Made by a program: the position numbers and the translations under genes. Of a stretch of DNA of 59,194 nt, positions 33,467 through 42,900 are shown piece by piece. This stretch comes from Sporolactobacillus nakayamae (GTDB lineage: Bacteria > Bacillota > Bacilli > Bacillales > Sporolactobacillaceae): contig NZ_FOOY01000012.1 in NCBI RefSeq assembly GCF_900113325.1, positions 57,270-116,463 on the forward strand, in the 5' to 3' direction. The notes below the pieces were generated by a model. The model searched no databases and was not told where the DNA came from. It worked only from the letters and a program-made list of their open reading frames with translations. Position 1 is the first letter of the stretch; each line of letters begins with the position of its first letter.

Positions 33467-36400
33467 TTAAACCACTCCTTCATGCAGCTGAATCAGATCT
33501 AAGAGTTCTTGGTCACTCATTTCTGTTAACCAGGCTTCTCCGCCGCTGAGAATTTGATTTTGCAGACTCTTTTTTCGTTCGATGAGCAGATCAATCCGTT
33601 CTTCAAGTGTCCCTTCGCAAATGAGCTTATAAACATAGACATTGCGATCTTGACCGATGCGGTAGGCGCGGTCTGTTGCCTGCTCCTCAACGGCGGGATT
33701 CCACCAGCGGTCATAATGAATGACATAGCCGGCAGCTGTCAGATTAATGCCCACTCCGCCTGCCTTCAATGACAGGATGAAAAGTGTCTTCTTTTGCTCT
33801 GGGTCTTGAAAGCTGTCGATCATTTTCTGACGCTGCTCCGCGCTCAAGGCCCCATAGAGGAAGAAAATAGTCGCGTCCGGATATCTCTTTTGCGCCTCCT
33901 CGATAAGTATCTTTCCCATCTTCACATACTGTGTAAAGAGGAGTACTTTTTCATCTTGTTCGAAAAGTGGATCTAATATATGAAACAATAAATCAAGTTT
34001 GCCGGACTTGCGATCTTCCAGCTGATCACGATCACTTACTAAAGAAGGGTGGTCGCATACTTGCTTCAGTTTTGTCAGCGTGGATAGAATCATACCTTTT
34101 CTCTGAATTCCACCGGTATCCGCGACATTCTTTTGTAATCTGTTGACGATTGACTGATAGAGAGATGCCTGGCTTTTTGTCAAATTACAAACGCGTTTAG
34201 CCTCCACTTTTTCGGGAAGATCATGAATAATTTTCTTGTCTGTTTTTTCGCGGCGCAGAAGAAAAGGACGGATCATCTGCGTCAATTGATTCGATTTGGA
34301 GCGGCTGTTTTTCTTCTCTATCGGATGAATAAACTGCGCTCTGAATCGTTCGAGCGATCCGAGATAGCCCGGATTTAGAAATTCCATGATCGACCACAGT
34401 TCTTCCAAACGGTTCTCGATTGGTGTTCCGGTTAAAACGAGACGATGAGCCGTTTTGATCGGGCGAAGTGCCCGCGTTTTTTGCGCATGTGGATTTTTGA
34501 TAGCTTGAGCTTCATCAAGAATCACACAGTTCCAATAATAATTCAGTAACTCGCTTGCCTCTTTTGTGTAAATCGCGTAGCTTGTCACGATGACATCGCA
34601 CTGGCTAAGGCGTTCTTGAAATGCTTCTCCACGCAAACGGTTCGTTCCATGATGCAGGTAAACATCGAGTTGCGGTGAGAATACTGCACATTCATGGTTC
34701 CAGTTCGCGACCAGTGATGTCGGGCAGATAATTAAAGCCGGTCCGGACGACGAAACAGAACGATCAGACGGACTGTCCCCGGAAATCTGTTTGCAATAAT
34801 CTAAGTAGGCGATTGCCTGAACGGTCTTGCCAAGCCCCATATCATCAGCGAGACATCCGCCGACATGCTGGCGCCGCAAATTCACAAGCCAAGTATACCC
34901 TTTTTTTTGATAAGGACGTAATTGTCCGACGAAAGCATCAGGAAGCGGTATGGTACGCGCCGGCTTTTTTAACAAATGACTCAAGTAATCGCCAATTTCA
35001 GAATCCAGATGAACTTTTAAACTGCCGTTCCGTTTCCTTCGGCGTGCCGCCTCGATTTTCATTGCTGAAGAGACATTCGCCTTTTTATCAAACATGCTCA
35101 GCGCATCTTCCATTTCTTCGTAAGCCTTCATCATTTGCTTCACGGGCACGTGAATCCACTGATTACCCTGATGTATGAACGGTTGATTTGCACGAACAAG
35201 CTGTCTGAAATCCTCAGTGCTTACTTGAAGGTCTCCAATCGCAATTCGCCAGTCATAGTTGATAAGGGAATTGAGACTGAATAACGAAGTTTCCTCGCCA
35301 TCCTTTTTCTGATGAATTTCAAGATCCACGGACACAGATGAAGCGTCATGAATTTTGATATTGTCTGGGAAAATGACATGAATATCTGCATTGGCAAGGG
35401 CCTCCTCGCTTTGATAGAGTTCGGACAGATCGTGAACCGTCATGTAGCCTTCGGAAGATTCTTTCAAAAGCGTAATGATGGCTGCCGGCACTTTTGCCTT
35501 TATCGTATCCAGACGTTTCGATAGCCAATTGTCCTGGCCTAGTGCAGCGGAGAGCGTTGTGCCTTCAGGTGCTTGTTCCACACGGCGTCCATTTTGCCAA
35601 CCTGAAATTGTGATCGCATAGGACCAAACGGCGGAAGAAGAAAACAGGTTGTCAGGACTTCCGGGATGAAGAACAATTTTAGCCGTCTCCGGTGCAAAAT
35701 AAGTCCCAGTTTGCTCGCGCTTATAGTTCAGCAATGCTTGCGCCCATGAATCCGATTGTGCGGACGCGACCGGTTGAACCCAGCCGGTCAATTCGAATTC
35801 CAATCGATCCATTTGCTCGATCTGTTCAGGATCACGAGTGATTAACCAAGGTGTACCCGTTCCGATCAGCAGATCGCCGGAAGCGGCCTTTTGTGTTAAA
35901 AATTTAAGTTCCGCTGGTTGGTCATCCGGTGTAAACGGAACTGTTTCGTTCAGCAATTTTTCCGGGGCGGACGCGCGAATCATTGAGTTCAGCCAATAGA
36001 TGACAATCAAATAGAGCCACTGTCGAACTTTTTGATCTTGAAGTTCTTCGATCGAGAAGGCTAAACGCGGGAGGCGGCTCAGCCAATCTGCAAACACAGT
36101 GCTCTCTGCAAGGACGTTGGCGTCAGGAATCCAATGACAGAAATAGCATTGTTCATCCTTCCCGCGCTTTAAGTGATAGAAAAAGGGATAAAAGAGCCCG
36201 TTTACTAATAAACTCTCTATAGCTTCTGAGATTTGCCGGAACCATTGCGTTGTGATTCCAGGAAAAATACCCGTATCGTTCTCATAGATACCACCCTCGC
36301 GAATCAAACGGAAGACTCCGGCCATCGGCATGATGGCGCCATCCACTTCATGGTCGCTTTTTCCATCGATGAAATTAGCTCTATATGGGAAAAAAGGATA

Positions 36401-36556
36401 GTTGGAAGTTTCATCCATCCATGAAGGAATCGTCTCTTTGTCGGTCAGCTTATTTGGAAAGGGCATCGCCTCACCACTATTATCGGTGAACCAAATAAAA
36501 AAGTTCCATGTATTCTCGATGTGAGGAATAAAAGTCATCTGAAGAAATCGATCCAT
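33467..36556 (-). CDS. SNF2 family DEAD/DEAH-box ATPase (YwqA-like)
   Basis: A protein of about 1029 residues. The first 500 or so form the SNF2-associated N-terminal region of bacterial Swi2/Snf2 proteins. The motor follows: Walker A DDMGLGKT (about 573-580), Walker B LDEAQ (about 685-689), LTGTPIENRLEELWS, then the helicase C lobe with LSLKAGGVGINLTAA and motif VI DRAYRIGQDRNVYVYKL (about 955-971). It lacks an endonuclease domain. It is likely an ATP-driven translocase acting on protein-DNA complexes or RNA polymerase. ATG 36556 or TTG 36559 start, after AAGGAG. Confidence 0.92.
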   Translation of the reverse strand: MDRFLQMTFIPHIENTWNFFIWFTDNSGEAMPFPNKLTDKETIPSWMDETSNYPFFPYRANFIDGKSDHEVDGAIMPMAGVFRLIREGGIYENDTGIFPGITTQWFRQISEAIESLLVNGLFYPFFYHLKRGKDEQCYFCHWIPDANVLAESTVFADWLSRLPRLAFSIEELQDQKVRQWLYLIVIYWLNSMIRASAPEKLLNETVPFTPDDQPAELKFLTQKAASGDLLIGTGTPWLITRDPEQIEQMDRLEFELTGWVQPVASAQSDSWAQALLNYKREQTGTYFAPETAKIVLHPGSPDNLFSSSAVWSYAITISGWQNGRRVEQAPEGTTLSAALGQDNWLSKRLDTIKAKVPAAIITLLKESSEGYMTVHDLSELYQSEEALANADIHVIFPDNIKIHDASSVSVDLEIHQKKDGEETSLFSLNSLINYDWRIAIGDLQVSTEDFRQLVRANQPFIHQGNQWIHVPVKQMMKAYEEMEDALSMFDKKANVSSAMKIEAARRRKRNGSLKVHLDSEIGDYLSHLLKKPARTIPLPDAFVGQLRPYQKKGYTWLVNLRRQHVGGCLADDMGLGKTVQAIAYLDYCKQISGDSPSDRSVSSSGPALIICPTSLVANWNHECAVFSPQLDVYLHHGTNRLRGEAFQERLSQCDVIVTSYAIYTKEASELLNYYWNCVILDEAQAIKNPHAQKTRALRPIKTAHRLVLTGTPIENRLEELWSIMEFLNPGYLGSLERFRAQFIHPIEKKNSRSKSNQLTQMIRPFLLRREKTDKKIIHDLPEKVEAKRVCNLTKSQASLYQSIVNRLQKNVADTGGIQRKGMILSTLTKLKQVCDHPSLVSDRDQLEDRKSGKLDLLFHILDPLFEQDEKVLLFTQYVKMGKILIEEAQKRYPDATIFFLYGALSAEQRQKMIDSFQDPEQKKTLFILSLKAGGVGINLTAAGYVIHYDRWWNPAVEEQATDRAYRIGQDRNVYVYKLICEGTLEERIDLLIERKKSLQNQILSGGEAWLTEMSDQELLDLIQLHEGVV

Positions 36557-36941
36557 CAAATAAGATCTCCTTAAATAGAAAAACGGAATCGCGTTATATA
36601 CTATAGAAATAATTGATTACGATTTCAATAATTATTTGAGATAACCTGCTCATGTGAAATCAGGATCCTCTAAGTGTATCATAGCGGCTATTGAGATGAT
36701 ACTGCAAGAATGTTTATCCTATGATACGGTTCTGCATGCTTTTTTGTTGCATTCTTGTTATTATTAAATAGAAGATTGCCGAATACTAAATAGCAGTATG
36801 GCACAGCACTAAGCAAAATTATACTGTTAGTTTTTTATGTTAGCGCTCACATTAGTGCGTTTGATGACGCAGAGAATGAACTGATTACGATGCAGGCCAA
36901 ATGTGAACGTTTGGCGTATCGATGGTAAAGGCGGGACTGTT
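36557..36941. other. divergent gap between SNF2 and lipM genes
   Basis: 385 bp without a gene. It holds the inverted-repeat half-sites GTATCATAG (36676-36684), ATGATAC (36696-36702) and CTATGATAC (36719-36727), spaced by about 20 bp, which may be an operator. A short inverted repeat CCAAATGTGAACGTTTGG lies at about 36897-36914, just before the lipM start. No clear promoter box can be named. Confidence 0.45.
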
Positions 36942-37763
36942 ATGAATGAAAATGAGTGGCTTTTTATTGATTCAGGTATCCATTCACCGGAGTATAACAT
37001 GGCCCTTGACGACTATTTGCTGGAATGCGGCGCACGGGGGAGAAAGCAGCCTGTACTTCGCTTCTATGGATGGAATCCGCCTGGACTTTCAATCGGTTAC
37101 TTCCAAAAAACGGATGGAAAAATCGATTTCGAAGGAGCAAAGGCACATCATGTAGTCTGCGTTCGCCGATTGACGGGAGGACTTGCTGTGCTCCATCATA
37201 ATGAGCTGACCTATAGCGTCATTATTCCCGAAGATTATCCGGACATGCCGCGCTCAGTCGTTGGCGCCTACAGGATTTTATCCAAAGGCCTGCTCGAAGG
37301 ATTTAGGGCTTTGGGACTGAACGCGGATCTTGCAATCCCCGAGAACAAACTAGGCAGCTCTCACTCTCCCGTATGCTTTGAAGAGGCATCCTGGTATGAA
37401 TTGGTTGTTGAGGGCAGGAAAGCGGCGGGAAGCGCGCAGACGAGACAAAGAGGGATGATTCTTCAGCATGGCTCCATTCCAATTTCAGTCGATGAGGATG
37501 AACTCTTCGATTGTTTTCACTATGCGAACACGCGACTTAAAGAGCGTGCGAAGCGTGTATTTTCAAACAAAGCGGTCTCTCTGGAAAACCTGCTCGGCCG
37601 CGAAGTGACTCTTGATGAAGTCAAAAAAGCTTTTTATCATGGATTTGAAAAAGGACTGAACGTGACCTTTCATCCACTAACGCTGACAGAGGAAGATGAT
37701 AAGGAAGTTCGCGCTCTGGCTAAAAACAAGTATGCAACAGATCGATGGAACCGGTCCAGATGA
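36942..37763 (+). CDS. lipM: octanoyl-[GcvH]:protein N-octanoyltransferase, LipM
   Basis: A 273-residue BPL/LPL-fold transferase moving octanoate from acyl carrier protein to GcvH, first step of lipoate synthesis in Bacilli. It shows RRLTGGLAVLHHNELTYS (about residues 70-87), and the catalytic Cys in SPVCFEEASWYE (about 143-154), followed by GRKAAGSAQTRQRGMILQHG. This Cys position separates LipM from LplA ligases. ATG 36942 is taken because it aligns with Bacillus LipM; a 13-residue upstream extension is unlikely. lipA follows 39 bp on. Confidence 0.92.
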   Translation: MNENEWLFIDSGIHSPEYNMALDDYLLECGARGRKQPVLRFYGWNPPGLSIGYFQKTDGKIDFEGAKAHHVVCVRRLTGGLAVLHHNELTYSVIIPEDYPDMPRSVVGAYRILSKGLLEGFRALGLNADLAIPENKLGSSHSPVCFEEASWYELVVEGRKAAGSAQTRQRGMILQHGSIPISVDEDELFDCFHYANTRLKERAKRVFSNKAVSLENLLGREVTLDEVKKAFYHGFEKGLNVTFHPLTLTEEDDKEVRALAKNKYATDRWNRSR

Positions 37764-37802
37764 GTACTGTGCCATCTGAAAAAAGGCGAGGGGGAATTGA
37801 GA

Positions 37803-38732
37803 TTGGAAAAACGTGGAACCTACTTGAGAAAACCAGAATGGCTGAAAATTAGAATCAATACGAACCAAGACTATCGCGGCATTAAACATCTTATGCGGGA
37901 AGAGAGCCTGCATACGGTATGTGAAGAAGCGAAATGTCCGAATATTCATGAGTGCTGGGCAACACGTCGTACGGCAACGTTTATGATCCTCGGTGATGTA
38001 TGTACGAGAGGCTGCCGGTTCTGCGCGGTGAAGACAGGCAGACCTACGGAATTAGATCTTCGTGAACCAGAGCGAGTTGCGGAGTCAGTTCGCAAAATGC
38101 GGTTGCGTCATGTTGTTGTTACTGCGGTAGCCAGAGACGACCTTAAGGACGGCGGCGCGTATGTGTTTGCGGAAACGATCCGTGCGATTCGAAGAAAGGC
38201 GCCTTACTGCACAATTGAAGTTCTCCCCTCTGACATGAAAGGCGATGATGAAAGCATCCTGACACTTATGGATGCCAAACCGGATATTTTTGACCACAAT
38301 ATTGAAACGGTTCGCCGATTGACTAAACGTGTACGTGCGATCGCCACGTATGATCGATCACTTGCCGTACTGAAGCGAGTTAAAGAGCTGAGTCCCAATA
38401 CGCCTGTGAAATCGAGCATTATGGTTGGCCTTGGGGAAACAAAGGAAGAAATTCTTGAGGTGATGGATGACTTGCTTGCTAATCATGTGGATATCATGGT
38501 TATTGGTCAATACTTGCAGCCGACACGGAAACACTTGGATGTTGTTCGCTATTACACGCCCGAAGAATTTGATGAGCTAAAGAACATCGCGCTTGAGAAA
38601 GGATTCAAACATTGTGAAGCGGGGCCGCTCGCTCGTTCGTCGTATCACGCCGACGAGCAGGTAGGTGAAGAATCGCGCCGCCGCCATGACGAACTCATTA
38701 ATCAGACAGAAAAAGAGACGGGAACTGACTAA
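37803..38732 (+). CDS. lipA: lipoyl synthase
   Basis: A radical-SAM enzyme of about 309 residues inserting two sulfurs into octanoyl-protein. The auxiliary cluster cysteines are [12 protein letters not shown] (about residues 39-50), the radical-SAM motif is CTRGCRFC (about 65-72), and the C-terminal Ser ligand is in [13 protein letters not shown] 37803 is 8 nt from GCGAGGGGG; TTG 37797 is possible. It completes a lipM-lipA operon for de novo lipoylation. Confidence 0.95.
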   Translation: MEKRGTYLRKPEWLKIRINTNQDYRGIKHLMREESLHTVCEEAKCPNIHECWATRRTATFMILGDVCTRGCRFCAVKTGRPTELDLREPERVAESVRKMRLRHVVVTAVARDDLKDGGAYVFAETIRAIRRKAPYCTIEVLPSDMKGDDESILTLMDAKPDIFDHNIETVRRLTKRVRAIATYDRSLAVLKRVKELSPNTPVKSSIMVGLGETKEEILEVMDDLLANHVDIMVIGQYLQPTRKHLDVVRYYTPEEFDELKNIALEKGFKHCEAGPLARSSYHADEQVGEESRRRHDELINQTEKETGTD

Positions 38733-38748
38733 CAGTTTCCGCCCGCGT

Positions 38749-38781
38749 GCCGTCTCTCCACATCTGGAGAGGCGGCTTTTG
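38749..38781 (+). terminator. terminator after lipA
   Basis: Stem GCCGTCTCTCCA (38749-38760) with TGGAGAGGCGGC (38765-38776), one mismatch, then TTTT. Confidence 0.75.
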
Positions 38782-38833
38782 TGTGTGCTAAAGAGAATGT
38801 TTAAAAATCAGCGGCGCATAGCGCAGGTGTTCC

Positions 38834-38853
38834 GGCAAAGCCAAGTTTTCTAA
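38834..38853 (-). repeat. TTAGAAAACTTGGCTTTGCC dispersed element, copy 1
   Basis: Twenty bases on the minus strand, directly after the gltC stop, match 46367-46386 at 19 of 20 positions. It may be a decayed copy of a longer dispersed repeat. Confidence 0.55.
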
Positions 38854-38854
38854 T

Positions 38855-39760
38855 CTATTGCCCAAAACGATGGAGACGATCATAGAATTCGTCAATAAAT
38901 AAAGAGAAAAGTTGTTCTGATGGAGCAAGATCACGATCTCTTGGTCTAATGACTCCAACCGAACGCGTGATTTTCGGCGCGCTCAGCGGAACTGCGGCGA
39001 TCGTCTCCGGAAGGTTGTATGCCGCTGCATTCTCCGGCATTAACGCGATGCCGAAATTCGATGAGACTAAGCTTTTAATTGTATCCATATCTTCGCCTTC
39101 AAAAACGATATTCGGTGTGAATCCTGCTTGTCTGCACGCATCACGGAATAATTCCTGGAGTGAGAGCTTGCTGCGGAACGTGATAAATCGTTCCTTTTTG
39201 AGCTGGCTCAGCTGAATTGATCCATGCCCTGCCTTTTCATGCTGTTTTGGCATGAGTAATACCATTCGTTCGGTATAAAGGATGCTGCTTCGTACAACTT
39301 CGTGGTGCTTCGGAACCGGCGAAGCAAATGCGAGATCGATGCTTCCTTGTTCAATAAGCCTTATTAAGTAAGGGACAGTGCCCTGATGCAGTTGAAAATC
39401 AATGCCGGGATGTGTGCTGTGAAAATTTTGCAGGACAATCGGGAGTGTGTGCACGGAAAGACTTGTCGAAATCCCAAGACGAATCAATCCGGTGTCGGGA
39501 TTAAGATATTCTTTAATCTTTTGCTGCGCCTTGTCAAACTCGATTAAACCGCGTTCAGCATGTTCGAGGAAGATTTTCCCCGCTTGAGTCAGCTGTATAT
39601 TTCGTCCTTTTCGTGAGAACAATGCAACGCCAAGCTCGTCCTCCAAAAGTGAGATTTGACGGCTGATCGCTGATTGTGCGACATGCAGCGCTTCAGACGC
39701 TTGAGTGATATGTTCTCGCGCGGCGGCCTCAATAAAATACCGAATCTGTCTTAATTCCAT
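38855..39760 (-). CDS. gltC: LysR family regulator GltC
   Basis: A 301-residue LysR regulator divergent from gltAB. The N-terminal helix-turn-helix (MELRQIRYFIEAAAREHITQ, then HVAQSAISRQISLLEDELGV) and the C-terminal FEGEDMDTIKSLVSSNFGIALMP pattern closely follow Bacillus subtilis GltC, which activates glutamate synthase genes in response to 2-oxoglutarate/glutamate. ATG 39760 gives the canonical N-terminus; a six-residue upstream extension is unlikely. Confidence 0.9.
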   Translation of the reverse strand: MELRQIRYFIEAAAREHITQASEALHVAQSAISRQISLLEDELGVALFSRKGRNIQLTQAGKIFLEHAERGLIEFDKAQQKIKEYLNPDTGLIRLGISTSLSVHTLPIVLQNFHSTHPGIDFQLHQGTVPYLIRLIEQGSIDLAFASPVPKHHEVVRSSILYTERMVLLMPKQHEKAGHGSIQLSQLKKERFITFRSKLSLQELFRDACRQAGFTPNIVFEGEDMDTIKSLVSSNFGIALMPENAAAYNLPETIAAVPLSAPKITRSVGVIRPRDRDLAPSEQLFSLFIDEFYDRLHRFGQ

Positions 39761-39776
39761 TACAAAAGCCCCATTC

Positions 39777-39791
39777 ATCTAAAAATGAGAT
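39777..39791 (+). promoter_or_regulatory. GltC box-like inverted repeat
   Basis: ATCTA-AAAAT-GAGAT, one base off the ATCTC-N5-GAGAT dyad that I remember as the GltC box of Bacillus subtilis. It lies 17 bp upstream of the gltC start, in the shared gltC-gltA gap. Confidence 0.6.
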
Positions 39792-39946
39792 TGATTTATT
39801 CTAAATTATATATTGTAAAGATTGATAATGAAAGGGTAAAATTAAGGCACCATACTTTTGACCTAATACAGAGATAAAAAATATGTTGTCAGAAAAATCG
39901 CACAGATGCTGCGTGGTTGCGAACAGAAGGAAGGATGAGGTTTATC

Positions 39947-42900
39947 ATGAGCAAAGATCAGACTAGAGAGAGAACGGAAGGCCTTTACCGCCCCGAATTT
40001 GAACATGATGCGTGTGGTATCGGCATGTACGCGGACATTAAAGGACGCGCTTCTAATGAAATTGTCAGAACAGCACTTGAAATGCTGGCAAGACTTGACC
40101 ACAGAGCGGGCAAAGCCGCTGATGGAAAGACCGGGGACGGTGCGGGCATTCTGGTTCAAATTCCCGACCGTTATTTTCAAGAAGTATGTGATTTTGAACT
40201 TCCCCCTGTTGGACATTATGGTGTTGGTATGTTCTTTATGCCTCAGGATCGGTCGAGCCGATTGGTCGCGATTGGAAAAATTAAAGCGTGCATTGCCGCG
40301 CGTAATCTCAGAATTTATGGTGAACGCGATGTGCCGATTGATGAGAATGAGATCAGCCGTTTAGCACGTAGCAAAGCACCGTACATGTACCAAATGTTTA
40401 TTGGTACGGCTAATCAGGACGCTGGTTCTAAATTAGATTCCAAATTATATCTGCTGAGAAAGGCGATTGAAGCTAAGCTGAAAGATGAAATTTATGTTGC
40501 CAGCCTTTCAAGCCAGACGCTTGTCTATAAAGGCATGCTTCGCGCAAAAGAGGTCTCAGCTTTTTATACAGATTTGCAGGATGAACGTTTTGTATCATCA
40601 CTGGCACTCGTGCATTCCCGTTATAGCACGAATACGTTCCCAAGCTGGGAGCGCGCACACCCGAACCGAATGATTGTCCACAACGGAGAAATCAATACGA
40701 TTCGCGGCAATATGAGCTGGTTTACCGCGAAAGCGAAGTACCTGAATGGTGGAAAGCTGCCGCAGATTATTGACACTGAAGGCAGTGACTCAGCCATTTT
40801 TGACAATGTACTTGAATTTCTTACTTACCATGGATTTTCGTTGCCGCATGCAGTCATGATGATGGTACCGGAACCGTGGGAAGGGGATAGTGAGCTTCCG
40901 GACTATCTGAGAAAATTCTATGAATTCCACAGCAGAACGATGGAGCCGTGGGACGGTCCAATGGCGCTTGGTTTTTGCAATGGCAAACAAATTGGTGCAG
41001 TACTTGATCGAAATGGCCTGCGTCCGGCACGTTACTATATTACAAACGATGATAAGGTCATTTTCTCCTCAGAAGTTGGTGTGACTGATCTTAAAGCAGA
41101 AAATATTAAGCAACGCTGCCATCTGAAACCGGGCCAGCTTTTGCTTATTGATACAGAAAAAGGAAGAATTGTGCCAAGTGACGAGCTGAAGAAAGAAATT
41201 TGTTCCTCAATTGACTATGCCGATCTGCTGAAAAAATCAGTGATTGGCCTTCATGGTGATCACGGAAACGGTGAACTTCTTGCCGATCATGCGCGCCTAT
41301 TTAAACAAAAAGTATTTGGTTACACCTATGAAGATGTGACTAAGGCGATTCAGCCGATGGCTGAGCAGGGCAAGGAACCGACCGGTGCCATGGGAAATGA
41401 CACGCCGCTCGCTGTTTTGTCGAATAAATCACAATTGCTTTTTGATTACTTTAAACAATGGTTCTCGCAGGTAACGAATCCGCCAATCGATGCTATTCGT
41501 GAGGCGCGGGTTATGTCGAAAATTACTTGGCTGGGGCCTCAAATCAGTCTTCTTGAACCAACGAAACATGTCACGAAACAAATTCGTCTCAAACATCCGA
41601 TCCTTGATCGAAAGGCTTTTCAGGATCTTAGCTATCAAGGGTTGAAAACGAAGACAGTCGACTTGAATTATCCGATTGAGGATGGAACATACGGACTTTC
41701 CAAGGCTGTCGATCAGCTGATCCTTCATGTGGATGAACTGATTCATGAAGATGCGTCATTAATTATCCTTTCGGATCGCAATGTTGATGAGAAGCGTTTG
41801 CCGATTCCGTCGCTGCTCGCGGTCAGCGCTCTGCATCACCACTTAATTAAGCAGGGTACGCGCCCGCAAATCAGCTTAATTGTTGACTCCGGTGAACCTA
41901 GAGACAGCCATCAAGTCGCCGCACTCCTTGGCTACGGTGCTGACGCAATTCATCCTTATTTAGCGCTTAACACCGTACACGCATTGATCAAAGCGGGACA
42001 TGTGGATCTGCCGGAAGAAAAAGCAGAACAAAATTACATTAAGGCACTTGTTGCAGGGATTGTTAAAATTATGTCTAAGGTGGGCATTTCTTCAATTCAG
42101 AGTTATCGCGGCGCGCAAACGTTTGAGGCGCTGGGACTGTCAGGCAGTCTCATTGATAAGTACTTTGCTGGAACAGTTTCGCAAATTGGCGGCATTGGAT
42201 TGGAAGAGATTGAAACGGAAACACGTCTGCGCCATCAAAAAGCTGCTGACGAATGCCGACAAGGAGATATGAAACCGTTAGATCCGGGAAGTACGCTTCA
42301 ATGGCGGCAAGGCGGTGAGCAGCACAAGATTGATCCGTTGATTGTGCATACACTGCAGCAGGCTGCACGAACAAATGATTACGAACTGTACAAAGAATAC
42401 AAAGAGATGGTCGACAAAGCACCATTCTCAACAATTCGCAGCTTGCTCACTTTTGAAAAGGATCGCAAACCGGTCCCGCTTGACGAGGTTGAACCAGTTG
42501 AAGCGATTTTGAAACGCTTTAAAACAGGTGCAATGTCTTACGGATCAATTAGTAAAGAGACTCATGAAGCCATGGCCATCGCAATGAACCGAATCGGCGG
42601 GAAAAGCAACAGCGGCGAGGGCGGCGAAGATGCTGAACGTTTTATACATGACACAAATGGCGACTGGCGCCGCAGTGCGATCAAACAGGTCGCATCAGCG
42701 CGTTTCGGCGTAACAAGCTACTACTTGTCTGAGGCTGAAGAACTGCAAATTAAAATGGCGCAAGGAGCGAAACCTGGTGAAGGCGGTCAATTGCCTGCCG
42801 GCAAAGTTTATCCTTGGATTGCGCGCACACGGCACGCAACCACAGGTGTTGCCTTAATTTCACCGCCGCCGCATCACGATATTTATTCAATCGAGGACTT

